Source of the DNA: Krasilnikovozyma curviuscula
Taxonomy: Eukaryota; Basidiomycota; Tremellomycetes; Cystofilobasidiales; Mrakiaceae
Reading direction: 5' to 3'
DNA length: 64,000 bases
Assembly (NCBI GenBank): GCA_014825775.1
Contig: MVAQ01000021.1
Span: 1-64,000 of the forward strand
The stretch's first letter is position 1. Each line of letters opens with the position of its first letter. The notes under the pieces are model-generated. The model had not been told where the DNA came from. It saw nothing but the letters and a program-made list of their open reading frames with translations, and searched no databases. A program made the translations under genes and the position numbers. Of the stretch, positions 14,898-30,486 are shown one piece after another.

Positions 14898-17800
14898 ATG
14901 GGAGACTTCAAACCTATCAGTACGTCCTCCTTCACTTTCCCCTCGAATCTGGCCCTTTTCGAGCTGGAAAGGTGGCTGATGGTCCTTTCCATTACTGTTC
15001 GCCCTGTGTTCCTACTCGCTTTCTTTTGCTTCAAACAGCCTTCGCAGAGCACCTGCAGGTAAGCATAAAACTATTATACGGTGAACAAATGTGTCTGGAG
15101 GAAGAAAACTGACGGTTCTACTGCTTTTCACCCGTCGTTTTCTCCAGCTCACCGCCTTGGGCATCCAACCCACCTCGATATCCTTTCAAACGCTTACTTT
15201 GGAGAGCGACAAGTTCATTTGTGTGTAAGTAAGAGCTTCAGTTTACCTGGAAAGGGTGTTCAGTGAGCTGTCGCGGTCAAAGGAAAGGTGTTTGGTGCTT
15301 GAAAGCAACTGGCGAGGAGGGAGATGACGCCGACTGTGAGATTGATGGACGCAACTGGCGCCGGATGCTTCATTGAAGGGCACACTGATAGAAGGACCTA
15401 TGGGGTGCTTGATGGTCTCATTGGGATGGTTTGCTTGCTGGAGAGGGCAACAGATGGGTGTAGGCGGTCAGCTACGCAGCGTTCTCTTTGTTCGGCGAGG
15501 GACGTGCAACAGTGCTACTCGCTCAAAAGAAGCCAGAGACTCGAAGGAAAGGATCTATATGGATGAAGGGTTTCATGATGATATGAAGTATCGGTCTGGT
15601 ATCTGGCTAGTTGCTGACTTCTTGCTGTGCCTCCCCTTTCCCTCACTTCAACCAGCCGCGACCAGAGTAATGTCGTGATTATCGACCTTTCCGATGCCAA
15701 CTCAGTCATCAGACGACCGATCACGGCAGATTCTGCTATCATGCACCCAGCTGAAAAGATCCTCGCTCTCAAAGCCGGAAGACAGCTCCAAATCTTCAAT
15801 CTCGGGACGAAAACCAAGCTGAAATCGCACATGATGAATGAAGAAGTTATCTTCTGGAAATGGATCGACCTTTCCACCGTCGGAATTGTTACTGATACCG
15901 CTGTGTATCACTGGTCTCTCACGGAGGGCACCGAGACGTCCCCACCAACCAAGATCTTCGACCGACATGCCTCGCTCGCTGGAACTCAGATTATCAACTA
16001 CAGAACAACCCCAACCGGAAACTGGTGTATCCTCGTTGGTATTGGCTCCAACCCAGCTCCTGGTGCTTTCAAAGTCAAGGGATCGATGCAATTGTACTCG
16101 GTCGAGAGGAAAGTCAGTCAGGCTATCGAAGGTCACGCCGCTGCATTCGCAAACTTGAAGGGATTCGAAGGTGCTGGAGAAGAGGGTGTCAAGCTCTTTG
16201 CATTCGCTGTTAGAACTGGAACTGGTGCCAAGGTAGGGTCTCTTGCTCAAGCTCTTCTCAAATTCTGACTGACTTTTTGCTCGACCTCGCTTCCGGATGC
16301 TCTGCAGCTTCACATTGTCGAAATCGACCACGCTGCACCAGCAACGCCATTCCCAAAGAAAGCTATCGATGTATTTTTCCCACCAGAAGCTGTCAACGAT
16401 TTCCCTGTCGCGATGCAAATCTCAAATAAACACGGCATCATTTATCTCATCACCAAGTACGGCTTCATCCACTTGTATGACTTGGAATCTGGCACCTGCA
16501 TCTACATGAACAGGATCTCTGGTGAAACCATCTTCGCTACTGCTGAATTTGAAGCCAATGGTGGTGTATTGGGAGTCAACCGAAAGGGTCAGGTCTTGAG
16601 TGTTGGACTCGACGAGGCTAATGTTGTTCAGTATATTCTCAGTAAGTTCTAATACTACTACTTCTTCAGAGTATCCGCAGTTGGGCTAACAGGCATTCAC
16701 TCTTCAAAGGAACTTTGAACAACACACAACTTGCCCTCAAACTCGCCTCCCGAGCCAACTTGCCTGGAGCGGACGACCTCTACATTCAAGCCTTCCAATC
16801 CTCTCTCCAGACTGGTAACTTTGGTGAAGCTGCTAAGTTGGCTGCCAACTCTCCTAATGGAATCTTGAGAACACCTCAGACGATAGAGATGTTCAAGCAG
16901 GCTCCCGCTCAGGCCGGTCAATTGAGTCCTATCCTTGCTTACTTTGGTATACTCTTGGAAAAAGGTACTTTGAACAGGGTTGAGACCATGGAATTGGCTA
17001 GACCCGTTCTCCAACAAGGCAGAAAGCAATTGTTAGAGAAGTGGTTGAAGGAGAACAAGGTGAGGTCTCGATTTTTTCCAGGCTATTGACTTGCAGAAAT
17101 ATGTCCTCGCTGACTTCATTATCTTTCTCAGCTTGAATGTTCTGAAGAACTAGGAGATGTCGTTAGACCGCACGATCTCACCCTCGCCCTTTCCATCTAC
17201 CTCCGCGCCAACATTCCAAACAAGGTCGTTGCTTGTTTCGCCGAGACCAACCAGTTCAATAAAATCATCTTGTATTCCAAGAAAGTCGGATACACTCCAG
17301 ATTACGCTGGATTGTTGCAACACGTCGTCCGAATCAACCCCGAGGGTGCTGCTGAGTTTGCTGGTATGCTCGTCGGTGACGAAGCTGGTCCATTGGTTGA
17401 TATTGAGAGAGTAAGTTACTGTCTGGGCTGGTGCTAGTTGTTCTGCTTCTGATCCTTTTGTTTGTGTTGCTCAGGTTGCCGACATCTTCATGGCCTCCAA
17501 CATGATTCAACAAGCAACTTCCTTCTTGCTTGACGCCCTTAAGGAGAATAAGCCAGAGCAGGGTCCTCTTCAGACTCGTCTTCTCGAAATGAACTTGGTT
17601 AATGCTCCTCAAGTCGCTGAAGCTATCTTGAGCAACAACATGTTCTCTCACTACGATCGACCAAGAATCGCCAACCTCTGCGAGAAGGCTGGTTTGTTAC
17701 AGAAAGCTTTGGAGCACTACGAGGATCTGAATGATATCAAGAGAGTTGTTGTCCATGCTAACTTACTGAACGATGATGTGAGTAATTCTTGCCTCACATC

Positions 17801-20800
17801 ACAGCTTGCTGCTTCTCGTTAATCCGCTGTCATGTTCGCGTAGTGGCTCGTTGGTTACTTTGGTCAACTCACTGTCGAGCAATCCCTTGCTTGTTTGGAA
17901 GAGATGCTCAACGTCAATATCAGACAGAACCTCCAAGTCGTCATAAAAATCGCAACCAAGTACTCAGACTTGCTTGGCCCAGTGAAGCTCATCGAGCTCT
18001 TCCAAACCCACAGAACCTTCGAGGGTCTCTACTACTACCTTGGTTCTGTCGTCAACCTTTCTCAAGATCCAGAAATCCACTACCAGTACATTGTTGCTGC
18101 TGCCAGAACTGGTCAGATCCGTGAAGTTGAGAGAATCTGTAGAGAATCCAACTTCTACAATCCAGAAAAGGTTAAGAACTTCCTCAAGGGTAAGTCTAGA
18201 ACTCAATCTAAAATGTGTAAATCTCTTGAAGTGATTTCTCAACCCCTTCCTCCTCCCCTTTCATGCAGAGGCCAAGCTTCCTGATCAACTTCCACTCATC
18301 ATTGTCTGTGATCGTTTCGACTTCATCCATGACCTCATCCTCTTCCTCTACCAGAATAACCTCACCACTGCCATCGAAACGTATGTCCAACGTGTTAACT
18401 CAGCCAGAACTCCTCAAGTTATTGGTGGTCTTCTCGATGTGGACTGCGATGAGAACACTATCAAGGGATTGCTCGCATCTGTCACTGGTGCCTTCCCGAT
18501 CGAAGAACTCGTTGCCGAGGTTGAGCAGAGAAACAGATTGAAGTTGATCCTGCCTTGGGTCGAGGCCAAGATTCAGTCAGGAAGTCAAGATCCAGCCCTA
18601 TATAACACCATGGCTAAGATCTTTGTTGACTCCAACCAAAATCCAGAGGCTTTCCTCAAAGAAAACAACGTGAGTAACATAACGTTTTCGCTCTGATACT
18701 GAATTTGCTGTTGATGTGCTGTTTCCTTCAGCTCTACGAACCACTTGTCGTTGGTAAATACTGCGAGAAGAGAGATCCATACCTCGCTTTCATCGCCTTT
18801 GCCAAAGGTTTCTGCGATGAAGAACTCATTGCCATCACCAACGCCAACTCTATGTTCAAGCATCAAGCCCGATACCTTGTCAAACGTCGTTTGCTTGATC
18901 TCTGGCGCCAAGTCCTCGTCCCAGACAACATCCACAGGCGTCAGCTTGTCGACCAGATCATTGCCACTGCTGTTCCAGAGAGCACTGACCCAGATGATGT
19001 CTCCGTCACTGTGAAGGCTTTCATTGAGAACGATCTCCCAACTGAGCTCGTTGAGTTGCTGGAGAAGATCATCCTCGAACCATCACCTTTCTCCGACAAC
19101 AAATCCCTGCAGAACTTGCTTTTGCTTACCGCCATTAGAGCTGACAAGGGAAAAGTTGTTGGATACATCAACAAACTCTCCAACTATGATACTGAAGAGA
19201 TCGCTCGTATCGCCGTTGAGCAAGGTCTTTACGAGGAAGCCTTCACCATCTACAACAAGCACGATCAACATGGTCTCGCTATGGGTGTTCTTGTCGAGCA
19301 CATTGCTTCTCTTGATCGTGGTTCTCAATACGCTAACAAGATCAACAAGCCTGAAGTTTGGAGCAAGCTTGGTAAAGCTCAGTTGGATGGTCTCAGAATC
19401 AAGGATGCTATTGGTATGCTCTGTATCTTTTTTGCTTCGCATGTTCGATCCTGGCTGATTTTAGTATTGGAATTGTGATTAGATTCCTATATCAAGTCTA
19501 ACGACCCAACAAACTTCGCTGAAGTCATCGAACTCGCCAATGCCGCAGGAAAGAATGACGATCTTGTCCGATTCTTGCAGATGGCTCGTAAACACACTCG
19601 TGAACCCAAGATTGATACTGAGTTGGCATACTCCTACGCCAAGACTGATCGTCTTCACGACATGGAGGAGTTCCTTGCTACTACCAATGTCGCGGATATC
19701 TTGGTGGTCGGAGAGAAGTGTTTTGAAGATCAACTCTACCAGGCAGCGAAACTCTTGTTCACGTCCATCTCTAATTGGGCTAGACTGGCTACTACTCTCA
19801 TTTACCTCGGTGAGAACCAGCCTGCGGTCGACGCTGCTCGTAAGGCGGGTAATACTCAGGTCTGGAAACAAGTCAATGCCGCATGTGTTGACAAGAAGGA
19901 GTTCAGACTTGCCCAAATATGTGGTCTCAACTTGATCGTTCATGCGTGAGTACAATGCTCATGTTCCTTTGGCATCCAATCCGTCTCCAAATTGACTCAC
20001 ACATCGCACTTTCAGCGAGGAGCTCTCTGCGCTCATTAAGCTCTACGAGAAAAATGGTTATTTTGACGAGCTGATCGCTCTCATGGAAGCTGGTCTTGGT
20101 CTCGAAAGAGCTCATATGGGAATGTTCACTGAACTTTCCGTACTTTACTCTAAGTATAAGCCAGAGAAGCGTAAGTAGGCTTAGTCACCGGCTCGCCAAT
20201 GATGATAACTGATTTACTTGCCAACATATATCATTCTTACAGTCATGGAGCACCTCAAACTGTTCTGGAGTAGAACCAACCTGCCGAAAGTCATTCGTGC
20301 CGCTGAAGCTGCTCATCTCTGGTCTGAACTTGTCTTCCTTTATGTCAAATACGGCAAGTCTCGAATCTTCTTATCGGGAGGTTGCAGTCAACTAACTTTG
20401 CTATTCTCATCCAGATGAATTCGACAACGCTGCCTTGGCTATGATTGAACGATCTGCTGATGCCTACGACCACAACCAGTTCAAGGACGTCATCGTCAGA
20501 GTCGCCAACGTCGAAATCTACTACAAGGCCCTTAACTTCTACCTCTTGGAACAGCCGCTACTTCTTACCGATCTATTGACCGTCCTTACTCCAAGAATTG
20601 ATCACACTAGAGTCGTGAGGATGTTCAGGAGAAAGGATAACGACAATTTGCCGCTCATCAAGAATTACTTGGTTGCTATCCAACACTTGGACATTGCTGA
20701 GGTGAACGATGCTTACAACGAGTTATTGATCGAAGAAGAGCAGGTAGCAACCCTGCGTGACAGCATTCTTAACGTAAGTTACCGATCGAACTTTTGTCAA

Positions 20801-21537
20801 CTTACTTCAAAGTTGACATCTCATCTCGTTTGCAGTTCTCAAACTTCGATTCAAATGCTTTGGCGACCCGACTCTCCACCCACGAACTCCTAGAATTCCG
20901 TCGTCTTGCAGTCTTGCTCTACAATAAGAACAGGAAATGGGAAGAATCGATCTCACTCAGCAAGCAGGACAAGCTCTTCAAGGATGTCATCCTGACTGCT
21001 GCCGAAAGTAACGAGAACGAAGTTGCAGAAGAGGTTTTGGAGTACTTCGTTGACATTGGAAACAAGGAGTGTTTCGCCGCTACTCTTTTCTTATGGTGAG
21101 TGTACTGTCACCGTAGACCCTTTTGGGTTCTTTGAAACTAATTCAGTGTTTTGATTTGTGTGGCAGTTACAACCTGTTAAGACCTGACGTGGTTGAAGAA
21201 CTCTCTTGGGTGAACGGGCTCAATGACTTCTCCTTCCCTTACAAACTTCAAGCTGCTCGTGATCAGCACAGTAAGATTACGAAGCTGACAGAGGAATTGG
21301 AAGCTCTCAAGGTCTTGAAACCCAAGTCTGTCGAGGATGAAGGTCGTGAGTTGACATTCTTTTGTTCTTATCACACTAAATGACCGTCATTCTTACGATC
21401 TGCCTCGTTGTGTTCGTTCTCTAGCAATCCTGGGACCAGGATTCGGAAACACGCTGATGATCCAAGCAGCGCCGCCGATGGGAGGAACGAACGGAGGTGT
21501 TTACCCGCAACAGACAGGGTATATCCCCACGTTCTAA
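14898..21537 (+). CDS. CHC1: Clathrin heavy chain
   Basis: Eighteen exons: 14898-14919, 15039-15058, 15148-15224, 15656-16232, 16308-16641, 16710-17059, 17132-17410, 17475-17777, 17844-18189, 18269-18669, 18732-19413, 19483-19945, 20016-20170, 20243-20353, 20415-20773, 20836-21095, 21167-21342, 21425-21537. They keep phase throughout and give 1,675 residues, the same length as human CLTC. The N terminus ([31 protein letters not shown]) starts the seven-blade propeller that binds adaptor clathrin boxes; further marks are [10 protein letters not shown] at the propeller end and clathrin repeats such as [20 protein letters not shown] in the distal and proximal leg. The C terminus is Gly/Pro-rich ([21 protein letters not shown] region). 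It forms triskelia for vesicle coats at Golgi, endosomes and plasma membrane. Exons 1 and 2 are tiny (22 and 20 nt), intron 3 is long (431 nt), and the intron at 20354-20414 begins with GC. Confidence 0.98.
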
Positions 21538-22634
21538 TAAATACAAAAATAATTTTGAATCTGATGAAGTAGCGTTGTACGAAAGGACAAAGATACGAAC
21601 AACAAATGCTTTTTAGGATCAACGGTTTTTCTCTTCCTTTTCCTTTCTTCTTCTTTCGTAGGAATATAATCTCGTTAAAATTATCTTTAACATAGAGAGA
21701 TGTCATAGTTCCTACTCGCCAACATTGAGCCAAGTATAAGTAAAGCATTAATTCCTCGAGAGCCAAAAATGAACGAAGAGAAGTTCCGTGAAATTTTGTT
21801 TTTGAAGAATGGATCTTCACTGCATATGATCATTGACCTGTTTGAAGCTCTCTGAATAGTTCTAACCATCTAAAACGAAAGTATTATTCTACTGGGGTGT
21901 GCGAAGGAGCACGCCACATTTTCAAAACTGTACAGTTGATAGTTTTGCCACACCCGCCCCTCTCACCAGGTGGTACTGTGAGGCGTGCGACCAGGCGGAG
22001 AATCCTTGTCAGTCAAGTCTAGAGAATAGCCGAGTAAGTACCGTCAGGTGAATATTTTGAAGCAATACTATACTGACCTAGCTTTGGATTTTGTAGGAAG
22101 AGTAAGTCTCATTTTAAATCAGATTGAACGACAGCAATAGCAGCAGCAGAGAGGTCAAGCTAGGATTCAAGAGCAGCCATCAAGAATCGCAACAATCTTT
22201 AGCACGATACTCAGAAGCAGATTGAGAAGTAGAGCACTGGTTGAGTGTATTGGGTTATAGGAGGAAATCAGCGTGCAGGCGGAGCTGATTCGAGTCGTTG
22301 GCTGAGTGCCAAGATTCGAATAGGAGGACGGGTGAGGCCATTTGGTCAGTTGGGAGTAAATTGTGAGAATGTGGTGGAACATCAAGTGTGAAGATTTTGT
22401 GAAAGAGACAAATCATTCAATGATGAGCTGCTGCTTACACGTCAGGAAACCGCAACCCCTCCTCAAGTTCATCGTCAGCCGTCAACTATCACCACTCACC
22501 ATGACCTCTCTGGCTGCTCTCTGTCTCGCTCATCCTAATATCAATTCTAGATCAATTGTTCCATCAGGTTCTGACTTTCTGTTCTTCTTGGATCAAATTA
22601 GCTCGTCTATCCTTTTCAAGCTCACTTCACCAAC
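21538..22634. other. Intergenic, RPS16 promoter region
   Basis: About 1.1 kb. Only antisense and overlapping frames without recognisable content. A spliced 5' leader for RPS16 is possible, as in many fungal ribosomal protein genes, but I cannot place it. Confidence 0.5.
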
Positions 22635-23350
22635 ATGGCCGCCGTTCAAACCTTCGGAAAGAAGAAGGTCAGTTATCACATTTCTGAGCTTCATTCTACC
22701 TCTGGTTCCCTTAGAACTGACAATTGGGCTTCGTCTCATAAAATATTCAGACTGCCACCGCCGTCGCCCACGCCACCCCAGGCCGTGGTTTGATCAGACT
22801 CAATGGTCAACCAATCTCCCTCGCCGAGCCAGCCCTCCTCCGATACAAGATCTACGAGCCAGTTCTCGTCCTCGGACCAGAGAGATTCGCCCAGATGGAC
22901 ATCAGACTTAAGGTCAAGGGTGGTGGACACGTCTCCCAGATCTACGCCATCAGGCAAGCTATTGGCAAGGCCGTTGTTGCTGTGTGTATCTTTTTCTTAA
23001 CGTATGCTTTTCAGGGGCGAGTAATACTGACAAGCGGGTTCCTCTCTCCAGTACTACGCTAAGAACGTCGATGCCGCCTCTGCCCTCGAGGTCAAGAAGG
23101 CACTCGTTGCCTACGACAGAACTCTTCTCATTGCCGACCCACGTCGTTCCGAGCCAAAGAAGGTGAGTTTTTACTTTTGGTTAGGTGACGAGATTATGCC
23201 CCCACCCCTCCCTTTCTGGGGTGAAAGGTGGACTGGGCCCATCGATCGTCGACTGTTCTCTTGACTAATGGCAATTCTCTTTCCTTTTCCTTTTCTCTAT
23301 AGTTCGGTGGTCGTGGTGCCAGAGCCCGCAGACAGAAATCTTACAGATAG
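22635..23350 (+). CDS. RPS16: 40S ribosomal protein uS9 (Rps16)
   Basis: Four exons (22635-22667, 22751-22981, 23052-23162, 23303-23350) encode 140 residues. The protein follows the family end to end: [69 protein letters not shown] and the C-terminal SYR tail, which reaches the decoding site and contacts P-site tRNA. It is a cytosolic small-subunit protein. Starts at ATG in context CAACATGG. All introns are short; the last (23163-23302, 140 nt) was looked at for a C/D-box snoRNA and none was convincing. Confidence 0.98.
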
Positions 23351-23783
23351 TGGTCATGCTGCAGGATTTTTTGTTTGTTGGAGGTTGCAGTTATGGATTT
23401 CTTTTCTATGAAGATGTCAAGAGAGAAACTGCAAGTGTCACTTCAATGTACTTAAACCTGGGGAAAAGCCGAATCCAAACCAGATGATGGTTTGTCCGAC
23501 GGGATGACGGAATGACGGGAAAGGCAAGCGCTGAGAAATTACACCATTCGAAATTGTGCACCTTGGCCTACTTTAGACGAGGTAAACCTCTACAGGCGGT
23601 ATCCCAAGCCAGCTAGATCCAATAACGCGCATGATCCAGTTGCGTCGTGTTCGATACAAGTTCCTTGTCGCAAGATGAAGAACTTTCGTTGAGTCGGACT
23701 TGCGACGAACGCTGTAAGTTGTATCATTAAAAATTTAAAATGTTCATGCTTCATAAGACAACGACTCAACAGCTACTAATGGT
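23351..23783. other. Convergent 3' spacer
   Basis: Lies between the stop codons of RPS16 (+) and the FAD oxidoreductase (-), so it should hold both terminators. No coding content. Confidence 0.55.
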
Positions 23784-25488
23784 TCAAGATGAGAGGGCAG
23801 GTTCCCAATTATAAAGTTTTCCGAAGACCGGCAAAAACAACTTCGCGCTTTTAACTTTGGAGGTAAACCACCTCCCTCTGACTCCCACAAGAGGCAAGCC
23901 GTAGAAACTCCCTGCTGCTGGACCGAGGGGTACTGCTATCGTGTCCACCGGAAGCCCTGTCCAGAGTTTTAGTTTTGCGGAAGGTGACTTGATGAGGGAT
24001 GTGATGTTGGCTGCAACGATCGGTGCTTGCACCAAAACAGCGAAACCCGACTTGGGATATAAGTCTGCCGCATCTCCCAGGACAAATACGCTACCCAACT
24101 TTCCAGAGTCCACCTGTGAAATCAAGGATTAATTCATCTCCGGCCAAAGGACTGAGCACTCAATGTCGAACTTACTTCCAAAGTGGACCCCTTCTGCACC
24201 TTCTTTGTTTTTATAAATCCATCAGCATTCACCGCGGAAGGGTCATAGCGGGAGACGAGTCTCTCTTCCACCTTGTAAAAATGTTTTGTTGTCAGTCTTA
24301 CTGTGATAGTAGTACAAACTGAAAGAGAAAGAGCAGCCTTACTTTGTTACCAGTAGCTACAAACAAGTAATCTGCCGTTATCTCGACGCCATTTGTAGTG
24401 GAAAACACCTTTTCAGCAATGGGACCGTTCACCATTTCTTCTTTGGGGACTATGAGTTTGTCGTTGAGAATGACATTGATATCCATGGCTTTGATTTGGG
24501 GCATGAGACTGGCGCTCAAGGTGGGTGGGTATTGATTGATGAGGTAAGATGCCCCGTGAATAAGGGTGATGTCTTTTTGGGGATAGAAGGATTTGACTTC
24601 TCCCGCGAACTCGACACCGACCTATGCAAAGTTGCGGGGAGCGTAAGTCTGTCTGAAAACCTCCTTAGTTGGAAGGATTCAAAGGCTAAGCAGAACCACT
24701 TACCGATCCACCACCCAGAATGACAACATGCTTCGACGTTTCAAGATCAGATTGCATGCTTTTCAAGAATTTGATCCCTTCCGAGCGGGTTGGAAAGTCC
24801 AGTCTTCCCGGAGCGGCGTAGCTGAACTCAAATCAAAACAGCTTTAGTGTCAGCGACTCTGACTGACATTCGATGACCCAGCTCAAAAGCCACTGACTGA
24901 GAACCAGTTGCAAGAACAGCATAGTCGTATTGAATTCTATCTTCTAGCCCGTGCTCCAGATGAGCCCTATCAACCACAACGAAGCCAGAACTGATTTGAA
25001 TAGCTTTCGTCAAAGGCAAGACGATGTGTCTTGAGTCCTTGGGAAAGAAGCCCTTCAAAGGAGCAAGGGACATCTCTTCCCATCCTTGGATCACACAACA
25101 AAACTTCTGTTAGTCGGGTGATATGACGCGACATCATATTGTATTGTACCAAATACAGAGCATCAACGGCAGGGCATTTATGACATACCTTCTCTGACAG
25201 CTGCTCGTAGACCCGAGATCTGATAATAAGCGTACTCTTTTGCGTCAATCAGAATGATCCTGTGAGAAGGTGGAAGAGACTTTTCCAGAGCTCTAGCCGT
25301 GTTGGCGCCTGTATGGGGAGAACAAGGAATGAAAAATCAACGTCAGCTGAGAGCGGCGCTGGACCTGTTGAATGTGACTTTCCTCCTCCAGCTGCACCTA
25401 TCTATCAATTGAAAGACGATCAGTGAGTGCAAGGAGAACTATAGTCGGAATGAGAACTTACGATTACAACGTTTTTCAATACCGTCAT
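23784..25488 (-). CDS. AIF/FSP1-like FAD-dependent oxidoreductase
   Basis: Eight exons on the minus strand: 25488-25462, 25401-25365 (or 25383), 25308-25189, 25084-24864, 24826-24704, 24621-24343, 24271-24176, 24113-23784; about 404-410 residues. The N terminus has a beta strand and glycine-rich dinucleotide loop (KNVVIIGAAGGG, then ANTARALEK), followed by the FAD marker YAVLATGSQ, a second nucleotide loop VVILGGGSVGVEFAGE for NAD(P)H, and GDAADLYP for the FAD ribityl part. These order as in the AIFM2/FSP1 and Ndi1-like pyridine nucleotide-disulfide oxidoreductases. A role as an NAD(P)H-quinone oxidoreductase is inferred from family. The second intron is problematic: the homology-favoured junction needs a GA donor. 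Intron 24827-24863 is only 37 nt. C-terminal residues after about 330 are basic and aromatic, with no clear membrane helix. Confidence 0.85.
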
Positions 25489-25993
25489 GATGGAGTGATG
25501 ATTAGTTGAAGAAAGCTTCTGAACTTGCTATTCGTTCAAGATCAGAGCTCAAGTGTTCCCTTTATAAATGTCTTCGGGGGTGTGTACACGGGCAGTGTTC
25601 TAACTTATCGGGCTTGCTTCTCTCCACGGACTTCGCTGACAGAGGTTCATGGCACCCGTGAAGCATCGAAAGCTACTCCTATCTAAGCAAAACCAGGAAT
25701 TGTAAACACGATATATAGATGACACATCGCTTCTCACGTCTTTTATGTAAGCAAAAATAAACAAGCATTTGATTTCGGGCACTTGCGCACTCCTGCGCCA
25801 AGGCCGAGCGGTCGTCGCAGTTTTCATTTTCCGTGTTCATTTCACTTGCGACGCGCATTTTTTTCCAGAAAGTTTCATCCATCAACAGTCTACAAGTATT
25901 GTTACAAATCTGCAATGCGCGAACCCAGTCGAACAAGAAAAATTACTGATAAACAAAGCGATGAGAGGAAAATGATGAGAACCGGGGTGCCGT
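25489..25993. other. Spacer between tandem minus-strand genes
   Basis: Promoter of the FAD oxidoreductase and 3' region of MCM4. A stretch at about 25800-25815 (GCCGAGCGGTC) looks like a tRNA D-arm, but no matching T-arm or acceptor stem follows. Nothing else stands out. Confidence 0.5.
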
Positions 25994-29620
<3,627 letters not shown>

Positions 29621-29711
29621 TTCTGCTGGACTTGGGAAAGATGCGGTTCGAAGCTTCGTCAGGCTCACGCGCGGTGGCAGACTTTTCGCGTCGGGCGCGT
29701 TCAGTCAATTA

Positions 29712-29729
29712 ACGCGTGAAGAGACGCGT
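29712..29729 (-). promoter_or_regulatory. Paired MluI cell-cycle boxes upstream of MCM4
   Basis: Two ACGCGT palindromes at 29712-29717 and 29724-29729, 12 nt apart, about 95-110 nt before the MCM4 ATG; TTTCGCGTCGGGCGCG lies next to them at about 29684-29699. ACGCGT is the MBF (Mbp1/Swi6) site that drives G1/S transcription of DNA replication genes in fungi. Site identity is seen; binding is inferred. Confidence 0.65.
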
Positions 29730-29818
29730 TCTATTTTCCCTGGCTTCTCCAAGAGGAAGTACAGTTCAAACTTCTGGCAAGAAACATTATCTACGCCCGT
29801 TATTCAGAGGCGTTTTTC

Positions 29819-29826
29819 CACGAAAA
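29819..29826 (+). promoter_or_regulatory. SCB-like element
   Basis: CACGAAAA, a match to the SBF/SCB core, about 200 nt upstream of the MCM4 ATG and beyond the paired MluI boxes. A single short match, so less sure. Confidence 0.35.
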
Positions 29827-30486
29827 TGCACCAAAAGAAAAGAAGAAGAAGAAGATATCGCCACTCTAGATCTGTGGTACTCAAATTTTGAATCATACAG
29901 ATGTTGCATCAGGTATGCTGAAAGATACAAAACTAGAAGTGCCTCATAGGACTTCAGCTTTCAATGGGTGAATAGGGAGCTGCTGTTCATTTTACGTGAG
30001 AGCAATCACGCGCTCATCTTTGTCACAGTCGCTATGCTATGTGTTTAATGGGAATATTGGTGCTGAAGGACCAAGATAGATAACTCTCATCAAGATGTAC
30101 ACTCTTCAAAGGTTGATTCTAGCGCGCTGTTCGTCCCGTACTCTCATCTCGTCAAATAACGAGCACACAAAGAGACCCAACTCAGTAGTTTTCAATACAA
30201 CTTCCTCACCGTACTTCGCCATCTAATGTAGAACGGTGATTGAGATACATCATTAAACATGCACCCATAAAATAGTCAAAGTAAGAAGAGGAGGTAGGCT
30301 CCTAGCAACTAGCTCGCTGTATTATGGCTGAGAGGATGTCAAAACAGCAAACCAGTAATGAAAATTGTGCTACCAAAATCTGGATTTAGTGTAAAGTGTT
30401 CATGTTCTGCCGTGTATATAACATGTTTCTCTGATAATCAAAAGAAAGAAACTCAATAGCTCCACGTCTCGAGCTGTCGTCGCAGG
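29827..30486. other. Intergenic, no gene seen
   Basis: Remaining MCM4 upstream region and the 3' region of the lipase gene. AT-rich, without supportable coding content. Confidence 0.5.

Noticed and set aside
15324..15678. Overlapping + frames inside clathrin intron 3
   Set aside because: The clathrin sequence joins precisely across this stretch (FICV to RDQSNVV), so these frames are intronic.
21371..21820. 149-codon minus frame at the 3' end of CHC1
   Set aside because: It overlaps the last clathrin intron and exon in antisense, has unremarkable composition and no supporting splice or promoter signal.
23163..23302. snoRNA in the last RPS16 intron
   Set aside because: A C-box-like GTGACGA is present but no D box or terminal stem could be found.
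25795..25865. tRNA-like D-arm GCCGAGCGGTC
   Set aside because: No TTCGA T-loop, no acceptor stem pairing and no plausible anticodon arm at the right distance.
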